A stretch of DNA of 12,236 bases from positions 1 to 12,236 of the forward strand of contig JAEEVI010000005.1 of NCBI GenBank assembly GCA_016287035.1. Direction: 5' to 3'. Each line of letters starts with the position of its first letter. The stretch's first letter is position 1. This DNA is from Bacillota bacterium. GTDB taxonomy: Bacteria; Bacillota; Clostridia; Peptostreptococcales; Anaerovoracaceae. This document shows positions 6,147 to 12,236 of this stretch, one piece after another. The position numbers and the translations under genes are program-made. A model generated the notes under the pieces. That model saw only the letters and a list, made by a program, of their open reading frames with translations, was not told where the DNA came from and ran no database searches.

Positions 6147-6782
6147 TTGAATCTCGAAATTTTGCTGAAGATCTGCGATTTCCTCTCTCAGGCCCTCGGG
6201 TCCACTACGGAAGTCGTCCTGCACGATATAATAGAAGATAAGATAATATTCATCTCCAACGGCGATCTCACCGGCAGGAAGCTCGGAGAGCGGTCAGAGC
6301 CCCACGCCATCAAGATATTCAATGAGAGGGCGCTCAACTCCAACAAGGACTACCTCATCGGCTACAGAAGCCTGTCGGAGACGGGCTACGCCCTGCGCTC
6401 CTCGAGCCTTTTCTTCAGCGACGAGGAGGGCCAGCTCCGCTACACGCTGTGCATAAACCAGGACGTGACGCTGGTGAACACGCTTCAGAAGTTCCTGGAA
6501 TCGTCGTTCGGGACGAGCTCGATCACCGCGTCCTTAAAGCCCGCGTCGCAGACGATCGAGCAGTACACGCTGGACATGATCGTCGACGAGGTCGAATCGG
6601 CGAAGCCGTTCCACATGGATTCGAGAGAATCGAAGATCGCTATCCTCAGGAGCCTCGACAAAAAGGGCGTCTTCGAGGTCCACGGCTCCGTGCCGAAGGT
6701 ATGCGAGGTGCTGCAGATGGCTCCCGCGACCGTGTACAAGTACCTTAAGGAGATCCGCAGCGAAGACTCCGAGGCCCGCTGA
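6147..6782 (+). CDS. YheO/DauR-type transcriptional regulator (PAS + HTH)
   Basis: A 211-residue regulator, the only plus-strand gene here. Residues 4-113 form a YheO-like PAS domain: LKICDFLSQALGSTTEVVLHDI at the front, and SLFFSDEEGQLRYTLCINQD near its end. Residues about 138-204 are the HTH domain typical of this family, with IAILRSLDKKGVFEVHGSVPKVCEVLQM and the recognition segment APATVYKYLKEI (192-203). The start is TTG (6147-6149) with AGGTGG four bases upstream; no other start lies upstream in frame. Family members such as E. coli DauR control amino-acid or cofactor pathways through ligands sensed by the PAS domain. Divergent placement and a shared promoter region make control of the ior operon, and of itself, very likely; ligand and sign of control are unknown. 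A strong terminator follows closely. Confidence 0.88.
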   Translation: MNLEILLKICDFLSQALGSTTEVVLHDIIEDKIIFISNGDLTGRKLGERSEPHAIKIFNERALNSNKDYLIGYRSLSETGYALRSSSLFFSDEEGQLRYTLCINQDVTLVNTLQKFLESSFGTSSITASLKPASQTIEQYTLDMIVDEVESAKPFHMDSRESKIAILRSLDKKGVFEVHGSVPKVCEVLQMAPATVYKYLKEIRSEDSEAR

Positions 6783-6808
6783 TACCTGTCCCTTTTCCGT
6801 AACTAAAA

Positions 6809-6834
6809 AAGTCCCGCGGATCTCCGCGGGACTT
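6809..6834. terminator. Bidirectional Rho-independent terminator
   Basis: A perfect 11-bp stem AAGTCCCGCGG / CCGCGGGACTT with a four-base loop. An A-run (6805-6810) on the left gives a six-U tract for minus-strand transcripts, and TTTATATT on the right serves plus-strand ones. It separates the regulator from the convergent mrp gene and can end both. Confidence 0.92.
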
Positions 6835-6866
6835 TATATTGCTTGTTAAAGGCCGGGCCTGCGCGC

Positions 6867-7715
6867 CTATTCCGGCTTCGCGCTCTTATCCCTGGGCTGG
6901 ACGCGGCAGAGCATGTCCGCCATCTCGTCGAGCCAGCCGCCCTCGAAGCTCTCTATACGGCCCTCGTCGCACAGAGCCGCGAGAGAAGGATCGATCGGAA
7001 GCCTCGCTACGGTGTCGATCCCGTATTTCGCCGCGAGCTCCTCGATGTGGCTCTCTCCGAAGATCCTGTGCCGCGTATGGCAGTCCGGGCATTCGAAATA
7101 CGACATGTTCTCAACGATCCCGAGAAGAGGCACGTTGAGCATGTTCGCCATCTTTACAGCCTTGCCTACGATCATTCCGACGAGCTCCTGCGGAGATGTA
7201 ACGACTATTATGCCGTCCACGGGAAGCTGCTGGAACACTGTGAGAGGAACGTCGCCCGTCCCCGGAGGCATATCCACGAACATGTAATCGACGTCGCCCC
7301 AGCAGACGTCCGTCCAGAACTGCGTGACCGTCCCCGCTATTATCGGTCCCCTCCATACGACCGGATCTGTATCGTCCGGGAGCATGAGGTTTATCGACAT
7401 GAGCTTCGTGCCGGCGGCGGTCTGCGCGGGGATTATCCCGTCGTCCGTCGCGTACACCATCCCCTTTACGCCGAAGGCCTGGGGCATAGACGGGCCTGTT
7501 ATATCCGCGTCGAGAACGGCGGTGGAGAAGCCCCTGCGGCGCATCGCCGTCGTGAGAAGCGCGCTGACCATAGACTTTCCGACTCCGCCCTTGCCGCTGA
7601 CGACGGCAATGACGCGCTTAACGTCGGACTTAGCGTTTTCCTTTGCTATCAGGCTCTCAGCCTTGCGGTCGCTGCAGTCGCTTCCGCAGTGCGAGCAATC
7701 GTGATCACATGCCAT
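6867..7715 (-). CDS. mrp: Mrp/NBP35 family ATP-binding Fe-S carrier protein
   Basis: A 282-residue cytoplasmic P-loop ATPase of the Mrp/NBP35 (ParA-like) family, which binds and hands on iron-sulfur clusters. The deviant Walker A is GKGGVGKS (residues 41-48), followed by LDADITGPSMPQAFG (68-82) and the Walker B FVDMPPGTGD (146-155). CPDC (209-212) is the paired-cysteine motif that bridges a cluster between two subunits. The N-terminus adds four cysteines (C3, C7, C10, C14), a feature of NBP35-like and many clostridial members, and it lacks the N-terminal MIP18/DUF59 domain of E. coli-type Mrp. The ATG (7713-7715) has GGAG at 7723-7726, seven bases away. It has its own promoter just after the GNAT gene and ends at the strong terminator, so it is probably transcribed alone. 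Clients are unknown; IorA's two 4Fe-4S clusters are plausible but unproven. Confidence 0.93.
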   Translation of the reverse strand: MACDHDCSHCGSDCSDRKAESLIAKENAKSDVKRVIAVVSGKGGVGKSMVSALLTTAMRRRGFSTAVLDADITGPSMPQAFGVKGMVYATDDGIIPAQTAAGTKLMSINLMLPDDTDPVVWRGPIIAGTVTQFWTDVCWGDVDYMFVDMPPGTGDVPLTVFQQLPVDGIIVVTSPQELVGMIVGKAVKMANMLNVPLLGIVENMSYFECPDCHTRHRIFGESHIEELAAKYGIDTVARLPIDPSLAALCDEGRIESFEGGWLDEMADMLCRVQPRDKSAKPE

Positions 7716-7750
7716 GATGAAACTCCGTATCTATTTCACAAAAACAAACC

Positions 7751-7768
7751 GCGCGCCCTTTTGCGCGC
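7751..7768 (-). terminator. Hairpin between the GNAT gene and mrp (possible terminator)
   Basis: GCGCGC (7751-7756) and GCGCGC (7763-7768) form a 6-bp GC stem with a six-base loop. On the minus strand it is followed by GG and then TTTGTTTTTG, so it could end transcription from the sensor-GNAT operon. It also lies just downstream of the predicted mrp promoter and would then be in the mrp leader. Confidence 0.45.
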
Positions 7769-7781
7769 AACATCACAGAAA

Positions 7782-7810
7782 ACTATGCCACAACAGGCGA
7801 GATATGTCAA
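7782..7810 (-). promoter_or_regulatory. Promoter of mrp
   Basis: The minus strand shows a perfect TTGACA (7805-7810), a 17-nt spacer and CATAGT (7782-7787), directly preceded by TGG, an extended -10. The start would be near 7775, about 60 nt before the mrp ATG. The -35 sits just after the GNAT stop codon. Confidence 0.6.
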
Positions 7811-7817
7811 CAGCGGC

Positions 7818-8351
7818 CTACCGTATCCACTTGTCGGCGGGGACGGGCTCGGGATAGCCCCAGTCCTCTCCGACGGCTTCCGCGACGAGCTCGAAACCGT
7901 TTTTGCGCAGCACCGCGGCCGACGCCCTGTTCTCTATCATCGTGCTCGCGGTTATTATCTCGATATCCGTCTCGTCGAGAAGATAAGAGACCATAAGCCG
8001 AAGCGCCTCGCCCGCGATGCCCCTTCCCCAGCAGCGCCGCAGCAGCCTGTATCCGACGCTTATCTTGTGGATCGGGTCCTTATAGCCGTACATCTCCGCC
8101 AGACCGCAGAACTCTCCGTACTCGAAGATCCCGAGTATTATGGACTCTTGCGCGCATTCGGTGTACAGGCGCTCTATGACGGTCTCCGCGTCGTCGTATC
8201 TCTTCTCGAACAGGAACGTCGGAAGATACCGGTACACCTCTTCGCTTCCGGTAAGCTCGCGCAGAGAATCGGCGTCCTCAGGGCCGAGAGCCCTGAGGAC
8301 GATCCGTTCGCTTTTTATATAAGGTATCTCCGAAAAGAGCTTTTTTCTCAC
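7818..8351 (-). CDS. GNAT family N-acetyltransferase (RimJ/RimL-like)
   Basis: A 177-residue single-domain acetyltransferase that would move the acetyl group from acetyl-CoA to an amine of a protein or small molecule. It opens with the RimJ/RimL-type beta strand SERIVLRALGPEDADSLREL (residues 14-33). The acetyl-CoA-binding loop is RRCWGRGIAGEAL (105-117), and ENRASAAVLRKNGFELV (140-156) is the conserved C-terminal CoA-side helix and strand. The start is GTG at 8349-8351, overlapping the stop of the sensor gene (GTGA), with GGAG five bases upstream, so translation is coupled to that gene. This shared operon is an unusual partner for an HD-GYP sensor. The acceptor substrate cannot be told. Confidence 0.9.
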   Translation of the reverse strand: MRKKLFSEIPYIKSERIVLRALGPEDADSLRELTGSEEVYRYLPTFLFEKRYDDAETVIERLYTECAQESIILGIFEYGEFCGLAEMYGYKDPIHKISVGYRLLRRCWGRGIAGEALRLMVSYLLDETDIEIITASTMIENRASAAVLRKNGFELVAEAVGEDWGYPEPVPADKWIR

Positions 8352-11300
8352 AACCGCTCCTCGTCCTTCCTGATCCTGTGGGTCTTGCCGTCGCTTCCCA
8401 GATATGTGTTCTCGGCGGTATAAGGCTCCAGCTTTCCGGACGTGATAAGATCGACGACGACCTTCGCGATGCCGGGATCGAACTGCGTTCCGGCGCAGCG
8501 CTCGAACTCTTTGATTATGACCTCAAGCGAGAACGGCTCCTTGTAGACCCTCTTGGAAGCCATCGCGTCGAAGCAGTCCGCGCAGCAGATGATCCTCGCC
8601 ACGAACGGGATGTTCTCGCCGCTTATACCTTCGGGATAGCCGGATCCGTCGTATTTCTCGTGGTGCGACTTAGCGCCCTCTATGATCTGCGGTATGGTGG
8701 AGATACCCTTCAGTATCCCCGCGCCGCGGGTCGTGTGGCTCTTCATGACGGCGAATTCCTCGTCCGTCAGCCTTCCGGGCTTGTTCAGGATGCTGTCCGG
8801 TATAGCTATCTTTCCTATGTCGTGGAGGAGCGCGATGTAGTAGATGTTGTCCACGTCGTCGGAGCTCATCCCCATATTCTCCGCTATCACCTTGGAATAA
8901 TAGCCCACGCGGATGGAATGGCCGTTGGTGTATTCGTCCTTGGCGTCTATCGTCCTGGCTATGGCCTGGATGGATTCGACGGTTATATTCTTGTATTCCA
9001 GCTGGCGCTTCAGGGACTGCCGCGTCTTGAAGCGAATGATCATCGACGTGACCAGAGCTATCACAGCCGCCGCGAGCATAAGCGCGATGCCCCAGAACCA
9101 CCACTGCTCGTAGAACTTCTTGTCCTTCTCCAGATGTATGTCTATCTGGTTGGAGCGCTGACCGTATTCATCGGTCACGAAGATGTGCATGTCGTAGTTT
9201 CCGCCGCGCAGGTTCGTGTAGTATATGCTCCTGTTGTCGTCAGAATACACGCTGAAATCGTCGTCGATGCCGTCCAGCTTGTAATACGTGGTATACCCTT
9301 TGTTCGGGCGGAACCCGAGAACGGACAGGTTGAAGGCGACACGGTATACGTCTTTTCCTATTTTTATGTCGTTTCCGTAATAGTGCTCTCCGTCGAGGTC
9401 AACGGAGGGAACGGCGATCCTGACGGGCGCCGGCACGTCTCTGGTGAGACTGAAATCGTAGACGAAGATACCGTTCGTAGACTGGAGATAGTACTTCTGC
9501 TCCGATTCGTCGTAGTATCCGGAAGTGTTGGCTATGATCGGATGAAGGCCGTTCGTCGCGTCGTAGGAAGTGTACTCCGTAAGCCGGTCTCCCTCGAGCG
9601 AGTCGGCTATGTAGAGCTGCGTCTGGCTGCCTATCACGTATTTGTATTCGGGCTTGCCGTCAGTGCCGCTGCATCTGATCTTGGAGAGCTCCACGATGGA
9701 TCCCTTGATGTACGGGATGGCGATCTCCTCGGAGACGCCGTTGCCGTTGACCGTATCGAGCCTGAAGAGGCGGCTGTTCAGCGTGTAGTAGATGTAGTCT
9801 CCGTCGACGAGGAATTTGAGCCTGTTTCCGGTGACCTCCTTTTCCGTGGGGATCTCCGTAACGGAGCTGAAATCGTCATCTACGACGAACAGGCCCTGCG
9901 TGCGGTCGAACAGTATCTTTCCGTCCTTTGTCTTGTTGATGTAGAGGATGTTGGAGCCGATGTTCATGACGTCGAATCTCGTACCGTCGAAGCGCATTAT
10001 TCCTCTCGTATATCCGAGGGCGAGGTAATCGTCGAAGCTCCGCATGGAGCGGATGGTGTTCGTGAGCGCGAGGTCCGGGTCGTCGATGAGCTTTCCGGTA
10101 TGGCTGCGGATATAGTCCGCGTCGTAGATGAACACGTCCTCGGTGGCCGGGTCGTATTCCACGAGACCGATACTTGAGACCGCGAAATAGATCATGTTCC
10201 CGAATATCTCGACGTCCTTCGGAGCGTACGTGAAATTGAAGCCGCTGCCCTCCCGGGCCCTGCCCTCCTGCGTCCTGGCCTCGGCGTATTCGTCGATCGC
10301 CCGCATTATGGAGTTGTCGGGCAGGATCTCGTTATTGACGAGGTCGAACCTGTAGATCCTGAGGCCGGCCACTATGTAAAGGATATCGCCGTATTTCTCG
10401 ACGGCGTAGACGTTTCTGTCGAACGCGGGCGGCGCGTTCAGGGCCTGCCAGATCTGATCGTCGTAGAGCAGCTCGGACAGCGCGTTCCTCGTGATTATCG
10501 ATACGCCCGAAGCGCCGATATAGTGCGACGCGGCCCAGAGGTTCCCCTCGTAGTCGATCATCAGATCCACGAGCTGGCTCTTGTTGTCCAGATCGCCGGC
10601 CAGCGTGATGTCGGGCCCGCCTTCGCTGAAGTCGATGCAATAGATGCCGTTCTTCTCGCAGGCGGCGAAAAGGATCTGATCCTCCTCGGAATAAAGCAGC
10701 CTGTTGACCTGATCGGGGACGGTGAGAGCGTCGAGCGCCCTTCCCCTTTTCATGTCGTATCTGTAAATGATCCCGTTGTCCTCGGCCATGTACAGCGTGG
10801 AGCCGTATGAATAGATCTCAAGGAGCCTCGGGTTGCGCAGGATCTCGTTTCCGGCCTCGTCGAAGACGCCTTCCTCCGTCTGGAAATAATAGCGGCCCTG
10901 CCCGGTGCCGAGCGCGATGTCGAGGACGGTATCCCCTTCGGTGCCCGGGATATTCTTTTTTGTGCCGGAGGCGATATCGTAGATCAGACCGCCCTCGTTC
11001 TGCGTGGATATGTAAAGGATGTCGTTCTCGGCATCGAGGATGATGTCGGTGATGACGCCGGCCTCCATGAGCAGAGGCTCGAAATGATGGTCCTTATAAA
11101 CATAGACATGCTCGGACGTCCCGATGTAAAGAACGTTGCCGTCGGCCGCGAGCGCGCGGACGTTGATCACGGTATATTCCTGCCCCTCGTACTCGAAGCT
11201 CTTGTACGTCACGAACTCCTTGGAGTCGTAGCGCGTCAGCCCGGAGTACTGACCTATCCAGACGTAGCCGTCCTCCGTCTGGCACAGGGCTTCCGCGCCG

Positions 11301-11434
11301 GAGATCTCGAGGTTTACGGGGATCTCCGTCTTATTGCTCATATATGACGCCGCGAACGCCGCAGATCCTCCGGCGCATAACGCGGACTGGAGGATCAGGC
11401 ATATCGTTATCAGATGCAAAAGCAGTTTTTTCAT
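8348..11434 (-). CDS. Membrane sensor: beta-propeller, Y_Y_Y and HD-GYP domains
   Basis: A 1028-residue one-chain receptor. Residues 1-28 are a signal peptide (MKKLLLHLITICLILQ, likely cleaved after AFA). The large extracytoplasmic part, about 35-690, carries Reg_prop-like propeller repeats (for example EDGYVWIGQYSGLTRYD near the front), followed by a Y_Y_Y domain about 699-777 (TTYYKLDGIDDDFSVYS, LRGGNYDMHIFVTDEYG). One transmembrane helix (about 778-802) and a short linker lead to HD-GYP: HSIRVGYYS, HDIGK (871-875) and HHEKYDGSGYP (924-934), with the metal and signature residues intact, so cyclic-di-GMP hydrolysis is expected. Propeller/Y_Y_Y sensors usually end in a histidine kinase; here the output is HD-GYP. 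The ATG 11432-11434 is preferred because it starts the signal peptide; an in-frame ATG 33 nt upstream only adds residues before it. It overlaps the GNAT gene by 4 nt. The sensed ligand is unknown. Confidence 0.93.
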   Translation of the reverse strand: MKKLLLHLITICLILQSALCAGGSAAFAASYMSNKTEIPVNLEISGAEALCQTEDGYVWIGQYSGLTRYDSKEFVTYKSFEYEGQEYTVINVRALAADGNVLYIGTSEHVYVYKDHHFEPLLMEAGVITDIILDAENDILYISTQNEGGLIYDIASGTKKNIPGTEGDTVLDIALGTGQGRYYFQTEEGVFDEAGNEILRNPRLLEIYSYGSTLYMAEDNGIIYRYDMKRGRALDALTVPDQVNRLLYSEEDQILFAACEKNGIYCIDFSEGGPDITLAGDLDNKSQLVDLMIDYEGNLWAASHYIGASGVSIITRNALSELLYDDQIWQALNAPPAFDRNVYAVEKYGDILYIVAGLRIYRFDLVNNEILPDNSIMRAIDEYAEARTQEGRAREGSGFNFTYAPKDVEIFGNMIYFAVSSIGLVEYDPATEDVFIYDADYIRSHTGKLIDDPDLALTNTIRSMRSFDDYLALGYTRGIMRFDGTRFDVMNIGSNILYINKTKDGKILFDRTQGLFVVDDDFSSVTEIPTEKEVTGNRLKFLVDGDYIYYTLNSRLFRLDTVNGNGVSEEIAIPYIKGSIVELSKIRCSGTDGKPEYKYVIGSQTQLYIADSLEGDRLTEYTSYDATNGLHPIIANTSGYYDESEQKYYLQSTNGIFVYDFSLTRDVPAPVRIAVPSVDLDGEHYYGNDIKIGKDVYRVAFNLSVLGFRPNKGYTTYYKLDGIDDDFSVYSDDNRSIYYTNLRGGNYDMHIFVTDEYGQRSNQIDIHLEKDKKFYEQWWFWGIALMLAAAVIALVTSMIIRFKTRQSLKRQLEYKNITVESIQAIARTIDAKDEYTNGHSIRVGYYSKVIAENMGMSSDDVDNIYYIALLHDIGKIAIPDSILNKPGRLTDEEFAVMKSHTTRGAGILKGISTIPQIIEGAKSHHEKYDGSGYPEGISGENIPFVARIICCADCFDAMASKRVYKEPFSLEVIIKEFERCAGTQFDPGIAKVVVDLITSGKLEPYTAENTYLGSDGKTHRIRKDEERL

Positions 11435-11476
11435 ATCGTCAGGCCATCGCTGGCATTTTTGCGGCAATACTTCGAT

Positions 11477-11510
11477 ATTATATCTATATTTTGCAGATTA
11501 GCATATTATA
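11477..11510 (-). promoter_or_regulatory. AT-rich promoter region of the sensor gene
   Basis: Two exact TATAAT hexamers occur on the minus strand, at 11477-11482 and 11505-11510, in an AT-rich island between GC-rich sequences. Neither has a good -35 at 16-18 nt. The nearer one would start transcription about 35 nt before the sensor ATG. No ribosome site is evident before that ATG. Confidence 0.35.
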
Positions 11511-11528
11511 TGGTCCGCGTCAACCGAG

Positions 11529-11572
11529 CGGAAGAGCCCCCGGAAGAGCCGCATCGGCCCCGCGGAAGAACC
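11529..11572. repeat. Three copies of a CGGAAGAGCC motif
   Basis: CGGAAGAGCC occurs at 11529-11538 and 11541-11550, and CGGAAGAACC at 11563-11572, between the 132-residue gene and the sensor gene. It could be a set of regulator half-sites upstream of the sensor promoter or a decayed local duplication. A short GCCG-CAT-CGGC hairpin lies among them, without a U-run. Confidence 0.45.
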
Positions 11573-11577
11573 CCGGG

Positions 11578-11976
11578 TCAGCTGCCTTTTCTTTCCCGCT
11601 CCGCGCGCTTTCTGCGCCTCTGTTCCCTGTTGTTCTCCTCCGATCCCAGCAGCTCCACCGCGGCGTCGGTCAGCTCCCCGGACCAGACCCTGCCGCCTCC
11701 TGCGGCGTTCGCCCACGGGCAGAGCTCCTTGTAGTCGTCGTCGAACACGACCGTATACGGCGGGCCGCAGCGGTCGTTGACGGACATGTATAAATGCCGC
11801 CCCTCGCGCATGACCGAGGACGCTTCGCTCTCGCTCATCTTCCCGTCGAGCATGCCGTACTGCTCCTGCGTCAGCTCGAACAGGTCGTAGTACTGCCCGC
11901 CGCCGTGCTCTCCGAAATACCGTCCGTTTTCTTCATCGAAGAAGGCCTTCCAGCCGGATCCCTTTATGAATCGCAT
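11578..11976 (-). CDS. Uncharacterised 132-residue protein
   Basis: I do not recognise the family with certainty. The ATG at 11974-11976 has an excellent AAGGAG (11983-11988) six bases away, which decides the start over an in-frame ATG at 12051. The protein opens MRFIKGSGWKAFFDEENGRY, then GEHGGGQYYDLFELTQEQY and a helical acidic middle. It then has DRCGPPYTVVFDDDYKELCPWA, a striking block rich in aromatic residues with two cysteines, and ends in a strongly basic tail (NREQRRRKRAERERKGS). It has no signal peptide and no membrane segment, so it is probably cytoplasmic. It lies 143 nt upstream of the sensor gene on the same strand with no terminator seen between, so co-transcription is possible. 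No function is proposed. Confidence 0.8.
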   Translation of the reverse strand: MRFIKGSGWKAFFDEENGRYFGEHGGGQYYDLFELTQEQYGMLDGKMSESEASSVMREGRHLYMSVNDRCGPPYTVVFDDDYKELCPWANAAGGGRVWSGELTDAAVELLGSEENNREQRRRKRAERERKGS

Positions 11977-11982
11977 GTGTGT

Positions 11983-11988
11983 CTCCTT
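11983..11988 (-). promoter_or_regulatory. Ribosome binding site deciding the start of the 132-residue gene
   Basis: AAGGAG on the minus strand, six bases before the ATG at 11974-11976. The longer in-frame start at 12051 has no comparable site, and its extra residues are arginine-rich read-through of GC-rich DNA. Confidence 0.8.
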
Positions 11989-12021
11989 ACGGCTCTGTCT
12001 CTGAGCCATCGCCCTGACCGT

Positions 12022-12076
12022 CCGCGCCGCGCACACTGCCGTTTCGCGCATACGCCGCCCGCGCCGCGCACACTGC
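12022..12076. repeat. 18-bp direct repeat, 37-bp period
   Basis: CCGCGCCGCGCACACTGC occurs exactly at 12022-12039 and 12059-12076, with 19 different bases between. It lies in the non-coding region upstream of the 132-residue gene. Around it (11989-12236) no convincing gene was seen. An AT-rich spot at 12119-12125 reads TATAAT on the plus strand and TATTAT on the minus strand, a possible -10 for the 132-residue gene without a clear -35. Confidence 0.7.
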
Positions 12077-12236
12077 AGCTCAGCGCCTGCCGAAACGATC
12101 CGGACCGACCCTTTTTTCTATAATACCACTTCTGCGCGTTATCCGTATATGACCGCCGCGCCGCGGGATCTCCATGCGGCTCGATCCTGTTAAACGCCAT
12201 TGAACTGCGGTCCCGCGAAATGAGATCCGGCCGCGA

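Noticed and set aside
6843..8423. Plus-strand open frame of 526 codons opposite mrp and the GNAT gene
   Set aside because: It runs through the antisense of two genes and an intergenic promoter and hairpin; no recognisable protein.
8378..10177. Plus-strand open frame of 599 codons opposite the HD-GYP sensor
   Set aside because: Long antisense frames arise here because codon choice in the sense gene avoids TTA, CTA and TCA in that phase. No family motif or ribosome site was seen.
11435..11467. 11-residue extension of the sensor (MPQKCQRWPDD)
   Set aside because: It would place charged residues before a clean signal peptide starting MKKLLLHL. Neither ATG has a good ribosome site, but a start at the -10 near 11477 leaves almost no leader for the upstream one.
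11541..11575. GC-rich hairpin after the 132-residue gene as a terminator
   Set aside because: The stem is only 4 bp (GCCG/CGGC) and no U-run follows on the minus strand.
11964..12200. Minus-strand 78-codon frame overlapping the start of the 132-residue gene
   Set aside because: No ribosome site, arginine-rich GC-shadow composition, and it runs across the 18-bp repeats.

Overview
The window looks like chromosome of an anaerobic, fermentative, GC-rich member of the Clostridia. This rests on a ferredoxin-linked 2-oxoacid oxidoreductase, a ptb-buk pair, a TRAP transporter, clear AGGAG-type ribosome sites, sigma-A-type promoters and short AT-rich intergenic islands between GC-rich genes. Isoleucine is often coded by ATA despite the GC content. 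The genus cannot be named from this sequence. No rRNA, tRNA, CRISPR array, insertion sequence or phage gene was seen.

Left half (1-6077, minus strand): one compact cluster transcribed leftwards in the order iorA, iorB, ptb, buk, an OFA-type MFS transporter, then after 121 nt a TRAP small permease (dctQ) cut by the window edge. The first five genes are 6 nt or less apart or overlap, so they are almost certainly one operon. The encoded chemistry forms a complete route: an aryl- (or branched-chain) 2-oxoacid is oxidised to acyl-CoA with ferredoxin reduction, acyl-CoA is converted to acyl phosphate, and acyl phosphate is used to make ATP plus a free acid such as phenylacetate, 4-hydroxyphenylacetate or indoleacetate. 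The two transporters are candidates for substrate uptake or acid export.

Centre (5854-6840): a YheO/DauR-type PAS-HTH regulator is divergent from iorA. The 293-nt gap holds two back-to-back promoters whose -35 hexamers lie on the same 7 bp, plus palindromes and direct repeats that could be operators, and a leader of about 190 nt before iorA. A strong bidirectional terminator follows the regulator.

Right half (6867-12236, minus strand): a stand-alone Mrp/NBP35-type ATPase (iron-sulfur carrier family) with its own promoter; a GNAT acetyltransferase translationally coupled to a large sensor that joins an extracytoplasmic beta-propeller and Y_Y_Y module, one membrane helix and a cytoplasmic HD-GYP domain; and a 132-residue protein of unknown function preceded by an 18-bp direct repeat.

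The most interesting unit is the iorAB-ptb-buk-transporter operon with its divergent regulator. It reads as a self-contained module for energy-yielding oxidative breakdown of aromatic or branched amino acids, and its butyrate-kinase-like enzyme departs from the classical sequence around the active site.
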